A stretch of DNA of 64,000 nucleotides, from contig NZ_PVTK01000001.1 of the NCBI RefSeq assembly GCF_003002925.1, positions 930,001-994,000 of the forward strand, in the 5' to 3' direction. Positions 11,358 through 21,907 of the stretch are shown piece by piece. The stretch is from Vreelandella songnenensis. GTDB lineage: Bacteria > Pseudomonadota > Gammaproteobacteria > Pseudomonadales > Halomonadaceae. Every line of letters begins with the position of its first letter. Position 1 is the stretch's first letter. The position numbers were made by a program, and so were the translations under genes. The notes beneath the pieces were generated by a model. The model was not told where the DNA came from. It saw only the letters and a program-made list of their open reading frames with translations, and did not search any database.

Positions 11358-12092
11358 ATGGCCAGCCCGCGCAAGAAGCCCTCTCGCCGCGGCGCTACGT
11401 CGCAGCGCAAGGCTCCCCGTTCATCCGGCAGCGGTTTTCGCCTGCCCGGCTGGATGTGGGGTCTGGCCGGCATGGCGGCAGGCTTTTTCCTCGCCCAGCA
11501 TCAGCACGGTACCGCGCCCTGGCAGGACGCGCCCAGCGACCAGCCTCAGGCCACGGTGCTTTCAAAGCCGGAGAGCGCCGAGCGCGCCGCCGCCCGCGAG
11601 AACGAATCGCCCAGCCAGCCATCGATGCCCACCTTCGAGTTCTACACGCTGCTGCCGGAAACCGAGGTCATTGCGCCGGGGGTGACGCTGCCCTCCAACG
11701 TTACCCGTCCTGAAGTTGCCGAGCAGGCGGCGGACGCCTCCGATGACGCGCAAACCGGCGATGATGATCCGATTGCTCAGGTGATCGCGGCCAACACGCG
11801 CCCTGAAGAGCAGGCCAGCGCCGCGCCGCAGGCAGCGCCCGCCGCGGCCAGCTCGCCCAACCGCTACATGCTGCAGGCCGCCTCGTTCAAGGAACTGGGG
11901 GACGCCGAACAGCTGCGCGGCCGGCTGCGCAACCTGAGTCTCTTGGCCCATATCAGCGAAGTTCAGGCCGGAGGCGATACGTGGCACCGGGTTCAGGTGG
12001 GGCCTTATGAGGACACCCGCGAGCTGAACCGCGCTCAGGATCTGATGACCACTCAGGGTATCGAGCCTCTGCTGATCCAGCTGCAAAACTGA
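11358..12092 (+). CDS. SPOR-domain cell division protein (FtsN-like)
   Basis: The 244-residue bitopic membrane protein has a short basic cytoplasmic N-terminus, one transmembrane helix at about residues 31-49, a long Ala/Pro/Glu/Asp-rich linker (about 60-165) and a C-terminal SPOR domain (about 170-243, with YMLQAASF and WHRVQVGPY). SPOR domains bind denuded peptidoglycan at the division septum. Position just after argS, and the layout, match proteins annotated as FtsN-like in pseudomonads and relatives. Its ribosome site GAGGAG lies inside the end of argS, so the two are cotranscribed. Confidence 0.85.
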   Translation: MASPRKKPSRRGATSQRKAPRSSGSGFRLPGWMWGLAGMAAGFFLAQHQHGTAPWQDAPSDQPQATVLSKPESAERAAARENESPSQPSMPTFEFYTLLPETEVIAPGVTLPSNVTRPEVAEQAADASDDAQTGDDDPIAQVIAANTRPEEQASAAPQAAPAAASSPNRYMLQAASFKELGDAEQLRGRLRNLSLLAHISEVQAGGDTWHRVQVGPYEDTRELNRAQDLMTTQGIEPLLIQLQN

Positions 12093-12113
12093 TAAAGCGG
12101 CATGCGTTACCCG

Positions 12114-12150
12114 GCGGGCGGTTGATTTTTTATCAGCCGCCCGCATTTTA
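12114..12150 (+). terminator. Terminator of the argS-SPOR operon
   Basis: A 13-bp hairpin (12114-12126 with 12132-12144, one G-T pair) with a loop of five T, followed by ATTTTATT. It sits 22 bases after the SPOR gene and separates that operon from hslVU. Confidence 0.8.
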
Positions 12151-12238
12151 TTGTCCATCGTCTGCAAGCGGCCGCTCTTTCGTTCATCCGGCGGCCGAAC
12201 AGTTACCGGGAGCAAGCCTCCCCAAAGGAGTCATCTCC

Positions 12239-12772
12239 ATGACCACTATCGTATCCGTACGTCGCGGTAATCAGGTCGCTCTGGCCGGCGACGGCCAGGT
12301 ATCGCTTGGCAATACCGTGATGAAAGGCAACGCCAGCAAGGTGCGCCGCCTCTATCGTGGCAAGGTGCTGGCCGGTTTTGCCGGCGGCACGGCCGATGCG
12401 TTCACGCTGTTCGAGCGCTTCGAAGCCCAGCTCGAGAAGTACCAGGGCCACCTGACCAAGGCCGCCGTCGAGCTTGCCAAGGACTGGCGTACCGACCGGG
12501 CGCTTCGCCGGCTCGAGGCGCTTCTGGCCGTGGCGGATCACAGCGCATCATTGATCATTACCGGCAACGGCGACGTGGTCGAACCCGAGCGCGGCATCAT
12601 CGCCATCGGCTCTGGCGGCAACTTTGCTCAGGCCAGCGCCCGGGCGCTGCTTGAAAACACCGAACTGTCGGCGCGCGAAATTACCGAGAAATCGCTGCAA
12701 ATTGCTGGTGACATCTGCGTATTCACCAATCACCACGTGACGCTCGAAGAGCTTGATACCAACGAACGTTGA
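12239..12772 (+). CDS. hslV: ATP-dependent protease, peptidase subunit HslV
   Basis: Proteasome-like peptidase that forms a double hexamer and works with HslU on misfolded proteins. The 177-residue protein begins MTTIVSVRR; removal of Met exposes the catalytic threonine. The substrate-groove segment [12 protein letters not shown] is conserved. An upstream open extension exists, but the start at 12239 has AAAGGAG eight bases before it and is required for the N-terminal Thr. It is followed after nine bases by hslU. Family members are often heat-shock regulated; I could not identify a sigma-32 promoter with confidence in the preceding 90 bases. Confidence 0.96.
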   Translation: MTTIVSVRRGNQVALAGDGQVSLGNTVMKGNASKVRRLYRGKVLAGFAGGTADAFTLFERFEAQLEKYQGHLTKAAVELAKDWRTDRALRRLEALLAVADHSASLIITGNGDVVEPERGIIAIGSGGNFAQASARALLENTELSAREITEKSLQIAGDICVFTNHHVTLEELDTNER

Positions 12773-12781
12773 GGTTGAAGT

Positions 12782-14104
12782 ATGACTCAGATGACACCCC
12801 GCGAAATTGTTCATGCACTCGATCAGTACATCATCGGCCAACAGGATGCCAAGCGTGCCGTGGCGATTGCGCTGCGCAATCGCTGGCGCCGCATGAAGCT
12901 CGATGATGATCTGCGCCCGGAAGTGACCCCCAAGAACATTCTGATGATCGGCCCCACCGGCGTGGGCAAGACCGAAATCGCCCGCCGCCTGGCCAAGCTT
13001 GCCCGGGCGCCGTTCATCAAGGTCGAAGCCACCAAGTTCACCGAAGTGGGCTATGTTGGCCGCGACGTCGAGTCGATCATTCGTGATCTGATGGAAGCGG
13101 CCATCAAGATGGTGCGCGAGCACGCCAAGGAAGAGGTCGGCCACCGCGCTGAAGACGCCGCGGAAGATCGCGTGCTCGACGCCCTGCTGCCACCGCCCCG
13201 CGGCCAGGAAGACAAGCCGCGCGAAGATAGCAGCACGCGCCAGTCATTTCGCAAGAAGCTGCGCGAAGGCCAGCTCGACGATAAAGAGATCGACATCGAA
13301 GTGCTCTCCCAGGGCCAGGGCGTGGACATCATGACCCCGCCGGGCATGGAAGAGATGACCAACCAGCTGCAGAGTCTGTTCTCCAGCATGGGCCAGCAGA
13401 AACGCGAACAGCGCCGGGTTACCGTCAAGGAAGCCCTGGTGCTGCTGCGCGACGAAGAAGCGGGCAAGCTGGTCAACGAAGACGAGATCAAGGCGCGTGC
13501 GGTTGAATCCGTCGAGCAGCACGGCATCGTGTTCCTGGATGAGATCGACAAGGTGGCCAAGGGCAGCGGCCAGTCCAGCGGCGGCGAAGTCTCCCGCGAA
13601 GGCGTGCAGCGCGACCTGCTGCCGCTGATCGAAGGCTCTACCGTGTCGACCAAGTACGGCATGGTCAAGACCGACCATATCCTGTTCATCGCCTCCGGCG
13701 CTTTCCACCTGTCGCGCCCGTCAGATCTGATTCCGGAGCTTCAGGGCCGCCTGCCGATTCGCGTCGAGCTCGATGCGCTCACTCCGAATGATTTCAAGCG
13801 CATTCTGACTGAGCCTTCGGCCTCACTGACCAAGCAGTACCAGGCGCTGCTGGCCACCGAAGGGCTGGATATCGAATTCACCCCGGACGGCATCGAGCGT
13901 ATCGCCGAGATCTCCTGGCAGGTCAACGAAGGCACCGAGAACATCGGCGCGCGGCGTTTGCACACCGTGATGGAGCGCCTGCTGGAAGAGGCCTCGTTCA
14001 AGGGTGGCGACATGGATAGCCCGTTGACCATCGATGCGGATTACGTCAACGCTCAGCTTGGCGAGCTGGCCGTCGACGAAGACCTGTCACGCTACATTCT
14101 GTAG
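12782..14104 (+). CDS. hslU: ATP-dependent protease, ATPase subunit HslU
   Basis: AAA+ unfoldase that feeds HslV. The 440 residues include Walker A GPTGVGKT (57-64), the GYVGRD pore loop near residue 90, a charged intermediate I-domain (about 110-240), Walker B FLDEID, and the C-terminal sequence ending in ILxx-like YIL that inserts into HslV. It is translationally close to hslV, nine bases downstream, and ends before a hairpin terminator. Confidence 0.97.
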   Translation: MTQMTPREIVHALDQYIIGQQDAKRAVAIALRNRWRRMKLDDDLRPEVTPKNILMIGPTGVGKTEIARRLAKLARAPFIKVEATKFTEVGYVGRDVESIIRDLMEAAIKMVREHAKEEVGHRAEDAAEDRVLDALLPPPRGQEDKPREDSSTRQSFRKKLREGQLDDKEIDIEVLSQGQGVDIMTPPGMEEMTNQLQSLFSSMGQQKREQRRVTVKEALVLLRDEEAGKLVNEDEIKARAVESVEQHGIVFLDEIDKVAKGSGQSSGGEVSREGVQRDLLPLIEGSTVSTKYGMVKTDHILFIASGAFHLSRPSDLIPELQGRLPIRVELDALTPNDFKRILTEPSASLTKQYQALLATEGLDIEFTPDGIERIAEISWQVNEGTENIGARRLHTVMERLLEEASFKGGDMDSPLTIDADYVNAQLGELAVDEDLSRYIL

Positions 14105-14118
14105 GCCTGCCAACCGGT

Positions 14119-14187
14119 ACGGTCAAGGCAGTTTGCCACCGCGCGCTTGCTACGGCATGAATCGCGGGGCAAGCTGCCTTTTACCGT
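14119..14187 (+). terminator. hslVU terminator, long-loop hairpin
   Basis: A 13-bp stem (14125-14137 with 14168-14180, one G-T pair) is extended by an outer ACGGT/ACCGT pair and closes a 30-base loop. A four-T run follows the inner stem. The long loop makes it less typical than the others here. Confidence 0.55.
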
Positions 14188-14211
14188 CTATCGTCTCGAG
14201 GTAATGCACTC

Positions 14212-14607
14212 ATGAACGCCCCTACTCCCGCCCCTATCCCCAGCAGGGTTCACTACCACAAGCAGTCGCGCGAGCTGGAACTTGGCTACTCAAGCGGCGA
14301 GACCTACCGGCTGCCGGTCGAACTCCTGCGGGTCTACTCTCCGTCAGCGGAAGTGCGCGGCCACGGTGGCGACAGCGCCGTCCTGCAGGTAGGCAAGAAG
14401 CACGTCGGGCTTGAGAACATTACCCAGGCGGGCAACTATGCGCTAAAGCTCTATTTCGATGACGGCCACGACAGCGGTCTTTTCAGTTGGAACTACCTGC
14501 TGGAGCTTGCCACCCATCAACAGGCGTACTGGGATAACTATTTCAAGCGGCTTGAAGACGCTGGCGCTTCGCGAGAGCCTGCCGGCATTCACTTCAAGCA
14601 GCTGTGA
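14212..14607 (+). CDS. DUF971 domain protein
   Basis: A 131-residue soluble protein with the DUF971 domain (PF06155), also found at the N-terminus of gamma-butyrobetaine hydroxylases. The visible family features are YSSGETYRLPVELLRVYSPSAE, shared in shorter form with relatives, and the DDGHDSGLFSWNYL segment near residues 84-97. The function of the stand-alone form is not established; a link to iron-sulphur or Fe-protein maturation has been suggested for relatives. It lies between hslU and ubiE, a frequent neighbourhood. GAGG lies ten bases before the ATG. Confidence 0.85.
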   Translation: MNAPTPAPIPSRVHYHKQSRELELGYSSGETYRLPVELLRVYSPSAEVRGHGGDSAVLQVGKKHVGLENITQAGNYALKLYFDDGHDSGLFSWNYLLELATHQQAYWDNYFKRLEDAGASREPAGIHFKQL

Positions 14608-14798
14608 CGCTGGGCCACCCATCGCTAACGTGCGTCGCGCCGTTCTTTCAGTCGCTATGCTTTTTCAGTCGCCATAGTGAGGCGCGCCTGCTCTGGCGCA
14701 GACAAATTGGGCCAGACAAGGCTACAATATCGGCAACCTTTTAACACGGCGACCATTCGGTCGATTGTTACCGCCTCGAACTCGGGAGCCAGAGCCCC

Positions 14799-15554
14799 AT
14801 GAGCCCCACGGAAAAGCGCACTACCCATTTTGGATACCAGGAAGTACCGGTCGACGAGAAAGCCTCCCGGGTTGCCGACGTATTTCACTCCGTTGCCGCC
14901 CGCTACGATGTCATGAACGACTTGATGTCCATGGGCATTCACCGGGTCTGGAAGCGGATGACCATCGAGCGCGCCGGTGTGCGCCCCGGCCATCACGTGC
15001 TGGATATCGCCGGCGGCACCGGCGACCTGACGCTCAAGTTCTCGCGCCTGGTAGGCCCGCGCGGCAAGGTGGTACTGGCCGATATCAACGCCTCGATGCT
15101 CAAGGTGGGCCGCGACAAGCTGATCGATAATGGTGTAGGCGGCAACGTCGAGTACGTTCAGGCCAACGCCGAGTGCCTGCCGTTCCCGGATAACAGCTTC
15201 GACTGCATCACCATCGCCTTCGGCCTGCGCAACGTTACCGACAAGGACGCCGCGCTACGCTCCATGGCACGGGTGCTCAAGCCAGGCGGCCGGCTGCTGG
15301 TGCTGGAGTTCTCCAAGCCCAACAACCCGCTGCTTTCCAAGGCCTACGATGAGTACTCCTTCCGCCTGCTGCCACGCATGGGCGAACTGGTGGCCGGTGA
15401 CGGCGAAAGCTACCGCTATCTGGCCGAATCGATTCGCATGCACCCGGACCAGGAAACGCTCAAGGCGATGATGGAAACCGCAGGCCTTGAACGGGTGGAG
15501 TACACCAACCTGACCGGCGGCATCGTAGCGCTGCACCGCGGCATCAAGTTATGA
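14799..15554 (+). CDS. ubiE: Ubiquinone/menaquinone C-methyltransferase
   Basis: SAM-dependent methyltransferase acting on 2-polyprenyl-6-methoxybenzoquinol in ubiquinone synthesis. The 251-residue protein has the SAM motif DIAGGTGDL (69-77), the acidic DIN residue after the second strand, the NAECLPF and FGLRNV motifs, and the conserved C-terminal NLTGG...ALHRG. It is first in a cluster with ubiJ and ubiB, which together supply C-methylation and complex assembly for quinone synthesis. Confidence 0.96.
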   Translation: MSPTEKRTTHFGYQEVPVDEKASRVADVFHSVAARYDVMNDLMSMGIHRVWKRMTIERAGVRPGHHVLDIAGGTGDLTLKFSRLVGPRGKVVLADINASMLKVGRDKLIDNGVGGNVEYVQANAECLPFPDNSFDCITIAFGLRNVTDKDAALRSMARVLKPGGRLLVLEFSKPNNPLLSKAYDEYSFRLLPRMGELVAGDGESYRYLAESIRMHPDQETLKAMMETAGLERVEYTNLTGGIVALHRGIKL

Positions 15555-15612
15555 CCTTGCAGTACCGCAGGCCGCACCAGTCTTTCAAGGCGCTCCCCAA
15601 CCAGAGGTCCGC

Positions 15613-16287
15613 ATGCTGGTAACCCCGACCCTGCTACTGGCCGGTTGTGAACGCACGCTCAACGCCCTGCTGGCCCGCGACCCGGCGGCGCCTTCGCGCC
15701 TGGCGGCACTGGCGGGCAGCCGCCTGCTGGTACGCCTGGACAAACCTCATCTCGAGCTGGTGCTCCACTACCACCTGTCAGGCATTGACCTGATGCGCGG
15801 CGACGGCGTCGAGGAGGCTGACGTGGACGCCGTGGTGGAGCTCACCCCGGAGACGTTTTCCGAGTGGATCAGCGGCGCCTCCATCGAGCGTCTGATGTTC
15901 GACGGCAAGCTCGCCGTTCGCGGGCGCGTTCATCTGCTGGAAGCGACTCGCGACCTGCTGTTTGACCTGGATATCGATTGGGAGGGTGAGCTTGCCCGCT
16001 GGCTGGGTGACATGCCCGCCCATTCGCTTGCCGAAGGCGTGCGCCGCCTGACCCGCTGGGGCCTGCGCGCCAAGGACGAGCTGCTTCAGGACGTTTCCGA
16101 ATACGTGTTTGAAGAGGCGCGCCTGCTGCCCGGCCGCCAGCAGCGTGATCTGCTGCGCGAGCACTTGACCGAACTTGAGGTGGCCACCGACCGCCTGGAA
16201 GCGCGCCTCAACCGGCTGCACCGCCGTTTAACCCAGTCAGCACTCGCCCCTGATGTATCGTCCGCCGCCCAGGAGCCGCGTTCATGA
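15613..16287 (+). CDS. ubiJ: Ubiquinone biosynthesis accessory factor (SCP2 domain)
   Basis: SCP2-type lipid-binding protein of the Ubi complex; UbiJ with UbiK is needed for aerobic ubiquinone synthesis. The 224 residues include an N-terminal SCP2-like domain (about 10-120) and a C-terminal helical, coiled-coil-like region from about 165 on ([20 protein letters not shown] in part), which is where the partner UbiK binds in studied homologues. It is placed between ubiE and ubiB as in E. coli, and its stop overlaps the ubiB start in an ATGA. Confidence 0.9.
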   Translation: MLVTPTLLLAGCERTLNALLARDPAAPSRLAALAGSRLLVRLDKPHLELVLHYHLSGIDLMRGDGVEEADVDAVVELTPETFSEWISGASIERLMFDGKLAVRGRVHLLEATRDLLFDLDIDWEGELARWLGDMPAHSLAEGVRRLTRWGLRAKDELLQDVSEYVFEEARLLPGRQQRDLLREHLTELEVATDRLEARLNRLHRRLTQSALAPDVSSAAQEPRS

Positions 16288-17906
16288 GCTTGCGCTTGTT
16301 CAAAATTCTTTGGGTGATTGCGCGCCACCGTCTGGACACGTTGATCCCCATGGAGCGCCTGCCGCTCTGGCTGCGTACCCTGCTGTGGTTCTCGCCGCTA
16401 CGGCTGATGGCGGTAGGCAAGCGTAGCCGTGGCGAGCGGCTGCGCCTGGCCCTGGAAGCGCTTGGCCCGATCTTCATCAAGTTTGGCCAGATGCTCTCCA
16501 CGCGGCGGGATCTTTTACCTGATGACATCGCCAATGAACTTCGGCGGTTGCAGGATCAAGTGCCGCCTTTTCCAGCCGAGCTTGCCGCTGCACGCGTTGA
16601 AAAAGAGCTTGAAATGTCACTTGAGGTGGCATTTGCCGAATTCGAGAAGGAACCTCTTGCTTCGGCCTCCATTGCCCAGGTGCACGCCGCCCGGCTGCAC
16701 ACCGGCGAAGAGGTGGTGGTCAAGATCATTCGCCCGGGCATCGACCGCATCATGCGCCAGGACATGACGCTGATGTATCAGGTCGCCAAACTGTTTGCCA
16801 AGGTGCCGGAAGCGCGCAGGCTACGCCCGGTGGAAGTCATCCGCGACTACGAATCCACCCTGTTCGACGAGCTCGACCTTTACAAGGAAGCGGCCAACAC
16901 CTCCCAGCTCAAGCGCAATTTCAAGGATTCGCCGCTGATGTTCGTGCCCACCATCTACTGGCCCTTTACCCGGCGCCATGTGATGGTTCAGGAGCGGATC
17001 CGCGGGATTCCCGTGGCAGATATCGACGCCTTGATGGCCAAGGGCGCCAATCTCAAGAAGCTTGCCGAGCGCGGTGTCGAGATCTTCTTTACCCAGGTAT
17101 TTCGCGACAACTTCTTTCACGCCGACATGCACCCGGGCAACATCTTCGTCAACTGCGACAATCCGGAAGACCCCCAGTACATCGCCATCGACTGCGGCAT
17201 CGTGGGCAGCCTGACCCGCGAGGATCAGGACTACCTGGCACGCAACCTGCTGGCGTTCTTCCATCAGGACTATTACGAAGTGGCGGCGCTGCATATCGAG
17301 TCAGGCTGGGTGGGCGAAAATACCCGTGCCAATGAGTTTGCAGCGGCCATTCGCACCGTGTGCGAGCCGATTCTTGAAAAGCCGCTGAAGGACATCTCCT
17401 TTGGTCAGGTGCTGCTGGGGCTTTTCCAGACCGCACGGCGCTTCAATATGGAAGTACAGCCGCAGCTGGTGCTGCTGCAGAAGACTCTGCTCAATATCGA
17501 GGGCCTGGGCCGCCAGCTCTACCCGGAACTCGACCTGTGGAGCACTGCCAAGCCCTATCTTGAGCAGTGGATGAAAGAGCGCGCCGGCGTCAGCGGGCTG
17601 TGGGAGTCGTTGAAGCGCCAGGCCCCCGAGCTTTCCCATCAGCTGCCCGAGCTGCCCGTGCTTGCCCATCAGGCGCTTACCCGCATGGAAATCGAACACC
17701 GCCAGCGCCACCAGCAGGTGGATGCCATTCACCATATGCAGCGCCACATGGCCCGCCAGGGAAAACGCCACTACCGTTTGCGCATCGGGGTTCTGCTGGT
17801 GGCCATTGCCCTGGCCTGGCAGCCCTTGAGCGGCTGGGCAAGCGCCCAGGAGTGGCCGGTACTGGCTGCTGCAGGCCTTGGCCTGCTGCTTCTGCTTTGG
17901 CAATAG
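16284..17906 (+). CDS. ubiB: Ubiquinone biosynthesis ATPase/kinase-like protein
   Basis: Atypical kinase-like ATPase of the ADCK/COQ8 family needed for ubiquinone synthesis. The 540 residues show the family KxGQ motif (Lys66, Gly68, Gln69 in IKFGQ), the A-rich-loop equivalent ASASIAQVH, the lysine of VVKIIRPG, the catalytic-type HADMHPGN and the metal-binding IDCGIVG. Two C-terminal transmembrane helices (about 497-513 and 521-538) anchor it in the inner membrane. It is translationally coupled to ubiJ by ATGA. Confidence 0.96.
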   Translation: MSLRLFKILWVIARHRLDTLIPMERLPLWLRTLLWFSPLRLMAVGKRSRGERLRLALEALGPIFIKFGQMLSTRRDLLPDDIANELRRLQDQVPPFPAELAAARVEKELEMSLEVAFAEFEKEPLASASIAQVHAARLHTGEEVVVKIIRPGIDRIMRQDMTLMYQVAKLFAKVPEARRLRPVEVIRDYESTLFDELDLYKEAANTSQLKRNFKDSPLMFVPTIYWPFTRRHVMVQERIRGIPVADIDALMAKGANLKKLAERGVEIFFTQVFRDNFFHADMHPGNIFVNCDNPEDPQYIAIDCGIVGSLTREDQDYLARNLLAFFHQDYYEVAALHIESGWVGENTRANEFAAAIRTVCEPILEKPLKDISFGQVLLGLFQTARRFNMEVQPQLVLLQKTLLNIEGLGRQLYPELDLWSTAKPYLEQWMKERAGVSGLWESLKRQAPELSHQLPELPVLAHQALTRMEIEHRQRHQQVDAIHHMQRHMARQGKRHYRLRIGVLLVAIALAWQPLSGWASAQEWPVLAAAGLGLLLLLWQ

Positions 17907-17949
17907 CCAGGCCCTGCAACGGCTATGCCCACTGTTTCAAAGGAGAGAC

Positions 17950-18321
17950 ATGAATACGCCCCCAACGCCCAACCCGACGCCTGAGTCTGCGCCAGTGCTT
18001 GACACCCTGGCCGAAGTGCTCAAAGAGCGCCGACACGCATCCCCGGATAATTCTTATGTCGCCTCCTTGCATCACAAGGGTTTGAACAAGATACTCGAAA
18101 AAGTGGGCGAGGAAGCGACGGAAACACTGCTGGCCGCGAAGGATGCCGAACACGGCAGCGCGGCACAGCGTCAAGCGGTCATCGCAGAAACTGCTGACCT
18201 GTGGTTTCATAGCCTGGTCATGCTGTCTCACTTGGAGCTTGACCATCAGGATGTATTAAATGAGCTGGCGCGACGCTTTGGCATTTCCGGCCATGACGAA
18301 AAAGCCGCCCGTACGCCATAA
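17950..18321 (+). CDS. hisE: Phosphoribosyl-ATP diphosphatase
   Basis: MazG-like all-alpha hydrolase that converts phosphoribosyl-ATP to phosphoribosyl-AMP, the second step of histidine synthesis. The 123-residue protein has the metal-binding helix [15 protein letters not shown] and the E-x-x-D pattern in [14 protein letters not shown]. The start at 17950 has AGGAGAG-type sequence before it (AAAGGAGAGAC). It is encoded alone, with no hisI fused or adjacent, between ubiB and tatA. In pseudomonads hisI and hisE both sit here, so hisI has probably moved or been lost from this spot. Confidence 0.93.
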   Translation: MNTPPTPNPTPESAPVLDTLAEVLKERRHASPDNSYVASLHHKGLNKILEKVGEEATETLLAAKDAEHGSAAQRQAVIAETADLWFHSLVMLSHLELDHQDVLNELARRFGISGHDEKAARTP

Positions 18322-18356
18322 TAGCAAGACGACCCTGAATCAATGAGGAAATGCAT

Positions 18357-18620
18357 ATGTTAGGTGGCATCAGTATTTGGCAGCTGCTGATTGTATTAGG
18401 CATCATCATCCTGATCTTCGGCACCAAGAAATTGCGCAACGTGGGCAGCGACCTGGGTGGCGCGGTCAAGGGCTTCAAGAAAGCCGTTCATGAAGATGAG
18501 AAAGACGAAAAGCACGACGCCGACCAGCCCCACGCCAAGGTAGGCCATGAAGAGCCGATCAATACCTACGATGTGCAGGCGGAAGAGAAGACCACGCCCC
18601 GCAGCGAAGAGCGCAAATAA
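18357..18620 (+). CDS. tatA: Sec-independent translocase subunit TatA
   Basis: Pore-forming subunit of the twin-arginine translocase. The 87 residues have a short periplasmic N-terminus, one hydrophobic helix (about 5-21), the conserved FGTKKL hinge, an amphipathic helix with [12 protein letters not shown], and an acidic Lys/Asp/His-rich tail. An in-frame ATG lies two codons upstream (18351), but the GAGGA ribosome site ends just one base before it and is spaced about seven bases from 18357, and MLGGISIW matches the family start. So 18357 is preferred. Confidence 0.93.
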   Translation: MLGGISIWQLLIVLGIIILIFGTKKLRNVGSDLGGAVKGFKKAVHEDEKDEKHDADQPHAKVGHEEPINTYDVQAEEKTTPRSEERK

Positions 18621-18623
18621 TCT

Positions 18624-19058
18624 ATGCTGGATATCGGTTTTCTTGAACTGATGCTGATCGGCATCGTCGGGCTTCTGGTACTTGGCCCCGAACGCCTCCC
18701 GCGGGCGGCGCGCACGACTGGCCTGTGGGTTGGCAAGATCAAGCGCACGATATCCGGCATGCAGCGCGAAATCAGCGCCCAGCTTGAAGCCGAAGAGCTG
18801 CGCCAGGCGCTCAAGGACCAGCAGAAGTCCCTGAACGACAGCCTGAAAAAGGCCAAGCAGGAGGTGGAAAGCATTGCCGACCCCTCCTCGCCCTCGGCGT
18901 CTGGAACCACGGCTCAGGTCCCCAGGGAAACCGAACGGCGCGTGGCTCAGGCAAGCGCGCAGCTTGACGATGCTCTTCAGGAAGTCAACGACACGCCGCC
19001 CGAACCCACCTCTTCAGAGGCCCCGGCGACCTCTCACAAGGATAGCAATCACCCATGA
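18624..19058 (+). CDS. tatB: Sec-independent translocase subunit TatB
   Basis: Part of the substrate-receptor complex with TatC. The 144 residues begin MLDIGFLELM, with a transmembrane helix (about 4-21), the GPERLPRAAR hinge and a long amphipathic/coiled-coil helix rich in Glu, Lys and Gln (about 40-90). The tail is Ser/Pro/Thr-rich. It starts three bases after tatA and its stop overlaps the tatC start. Confidence 0.92.
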   Translation: MLDIGFLELMLIGIVGLLVLGPERLPRAARTTGLWVGKIKRTISGMQREISAQLEAEELRQALKDQQKSLNDSLKKAKQEVESIADPSSPSASGTTAQVPRETERRVAQASAQLDDALQEVNDTPPEPTSSEAPATSHKDSNHP

Positions 19059-19840
19059 GCACTCCTGGCGACTCTCGGGAGCCCCCGCAGGATCAACAGC
19101 AGGCACCGCTGATCGAACACCTCATCGAGCTGCGCATGCGGCTGGTGCGGGCGGTCGTCGTGGTGCTGGTGGTCTTTCTGGGCCTCTACGCTTTTGCCAA
19201 CGATATCTACAGCTTTGTGGCCGAACCGTTGATGGACCTGCTGCCGCCGGGCTCACAGATGATTGCCACCGAAGTGGCATCGCCGTTTCTCGCGCCGTTC
19301 AAGCTGACGCTGGTCGTGGCGGTATTCATTGCGATTCCTTTCGTGCTGCATCAGGCGTGGGCCTTTATCGCCCCGGGTCTCTACGACAATGAAAAGGCGC
19401 TGGCGATACCCATTCTGGTCTCCAGCATCGCGCTTTTTTATGCCGGCGCTGCCTTTGCCTACTATGTGGTGTTTCCGCTGCTGTTTGCCTTTTTCACCCA
19501 GACGGGGCCTGAAAACGTCGCGGTGATGACCGATATCAACCAGTACCTGAACTTCGTGCTGAAGCTCTTTTTTGCCTTCGGTCTGGCGTTTGAAATACCT
19601 ATTGCCACGTTCCTGCTGATTCTGTCCGGGGCCACCAGCGTCCAGAGCCTTTCCCAGAAGCGGCCCTATATCTTTCTGGGCTGTTTCGTGGTCGGCATGC
19701 TGCTGACGCCACCGGACGTGGTGTCGCAGAGCCTGCTTGCCCTGCCCATGTACCTGCTTTATGAAGTGGGCCTGCTGTTTGGCCGGCTGGTGCGTAAAAA
19801 GCGCGACGAAAAAGCGGCGGCGGAAGAGCAGGAGCCATAG
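19055..19840 (+). CDS. tatC: Sec-independent translocase subunit TatC
   Basis: Polytopic receptor that recognises the twin-arginine signal peptide. The 261 residues have the conserved cytoplasmic N-terminus LIEHLIELRMR, the FLAPFK loop, six predicted membrane segments and the conserved TPPDVVSQ motif near the end. The C-terminus is charged (RKKRDEKAAAEEQ). It is coupled to tatB by ATGA and closes the ubi-hisE-tat cluster before a terminator. Confidence 0.96.
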   Translation: MSTPGDSREPPQDQQQAPLIEHLIELRMRLVRAVVVVLVVFLGLYAFANDIYSFVAEPLMDLLPPGSQMIATEVASPFLAPFKLTLVVAVFIAIPFVLHQAWAFIAPGLYDNEKALAIPILVSSIALFYAGAAFAYYVVFPLLFAFFTQTGPENVAVMTDINQYLNFVLKLFFAFGLAFEIPIATFLLILSGATSVQSLSQKRPYIFLGCFVVGMLLTPPDVVSQSLLALPMYLLYEVGLLFGRLVRKKRDEKAAAEEQEP

Positions 19841-19891
19841 GCCGGACTCTGCCCCGCCATCCACCGCCACGTGTGAATGCCGCTTGCCCTT

Positions 19892-19932
19892 GAACGCCTC
19901 TGCCACTCCTCTGGCAGAGGCGTTCTGGTTTT
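19892..19932 (+). terminator. tatC terminator
   Basis: Perfect 14-bp hairpin (19892-19905 with 19912-19925) with a six-base loop, followed by TGGTTTT. It lies between tatC and the convergent elbB and ends at the elbB stop codon. The T-run exists only on the plus strand. Confidence 0.75.
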
Positions 19933-20608
19933 ACGGGTTGAGCGGTTTTTGATCCATCATTTCATCGATGCGGTCTACCAGCTTGAAAATGCCGGTAGCG
20001 GCTTCACTGATACGCGTCGCCAGCATATAGGCGGGTGTGGTGACCACGCGGTGTTCAAGATCCACCACGATATCGTCCACCGCGCAGCTGCGGTGCAGGC
20101 CGCCCATGGCGCTGATGGCACCCGCCACGCTCGGGTCATGCCCTACGGTCACCGCGATGCTGTCGCCCAAAAGGCGCGGTACCAGTACCGGGGAAATACA
20201 CATCATGCCAATCGGCTTGGCATCTTCCCAGAACGGTGTCAGCGCCTCCTTGAGCGCCTCCAGCACCTGCATGCCGTCGCCCTCGCTGGCAAAGTCGGAG
20301 AGGTTCTTGGCCACACCGAAACCGCCCGGCACGATTACCGCGTCGAATTCACTGGCCTTGAGTTCATCAAGCGGCTGAATCTCGCCGCGGGCAAGGCGCG
20401 CCGACTCCTGGAGCACGTTACGCGGCTCACCTTCCTGGGCTTCCTGGGTCAGGTGATTGACGACGTGATGCTGCTCGATATCCGGCGCAAAGCAGCGGTA
20501 ATCGATACCCAGCTGATCCAGACGCAGCAGCGTCAGCGTGGTTTCATAGATTTCAGACCCATCAAAAACGCCGCAACCTGCCAGCACTACTGCCACCTGT
20601 TTGGTCAT
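19931..20608 (-). CDS. elbB: Glyoxalase ElbB, DJ-1/PfpI superfamily
   Basis: DJ-1/PfpI-fold protein that has weak glyoxalase III activity in E. coli and was earlier linked to isoprenoid synthesis. The 225 residues begin VAVVLAGCGVFDGSEI in part and carry the nucleophile-elbow-type motif GMMCISP near residue 135 and VIVPGGFG near residue 90. The open frame extends 14 codons upstream, but ATG 20608 has AAGGAG seven bases before it. It stands alone between tatC and hemB. Confidence 0.9.
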   Translation of the reverse strand: MTKQVAVVLAGCGVFDGSEIYETTLTLLRLDQLGIDYRCFAPDIEQHHVVNHLTQEAQEGEPRNVLQESARLARGEIQPLDELKASEFDAVIVPGGFGVAKNLSDFASEGDGMQVLEALKEALTPFWEDAKPIGMMCISPVLVPRLLGDSIAVTVGHDPSVAGAISAMGGLHRSCAVDDIVVDLEHRVVTTPAYMLATRISEAATGIFKLVDRIDEMMDQKPLNP

Positions 20609-20717
20609 GCCTTTCTCCTTGTCCCTGGGTTGCCTATTGTTATCAGGCAAGCAAGCGCTAACTTTAGTCAGTCAGGGCCGCGGCCACAAGACGGCTTTCG
20701 CCGTAAGACATGCCTGA

Positions 20718-21788
<1,071 letters not shown>

Positions 21789-21803
21789 GCCCAACGCCTC
21801 CAA

Positions 21804-21838
21804 GATGACAGATAGGTGACACTTATCTGTCATCTTTA
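21804..21838 (+). promoter_or_regulatory. Hairpin with Pho-box-like site upstream of ppk1
   Basis: A perfect 11-bp inverted repeat (21804-21814 and 21824-21834) with a nine-base spacer, then TTTA. It may serve as the hemB terminator. The bases 21816-21833 also read GTGACAC-TTAT-CTGTCAT, which fits the PhoB box layout of two CTGTCAT-type heptamers around a four-base AT-rich spacer (second heptamer 7/7, first 5/7 to CTGTCAC). The site is 75 bases before ppk1, a known Pho-regulon gene in other bacteria. Regulation by PhoB is inferred. Confidence 0.55.
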
Positions 21839-21907
21839 CTCCCCATACTGCTCTGGAGGCAGGTATCACGCTATGCTAGTTAAAGCCATTATGGCGGGGG
21901 AGCAACT

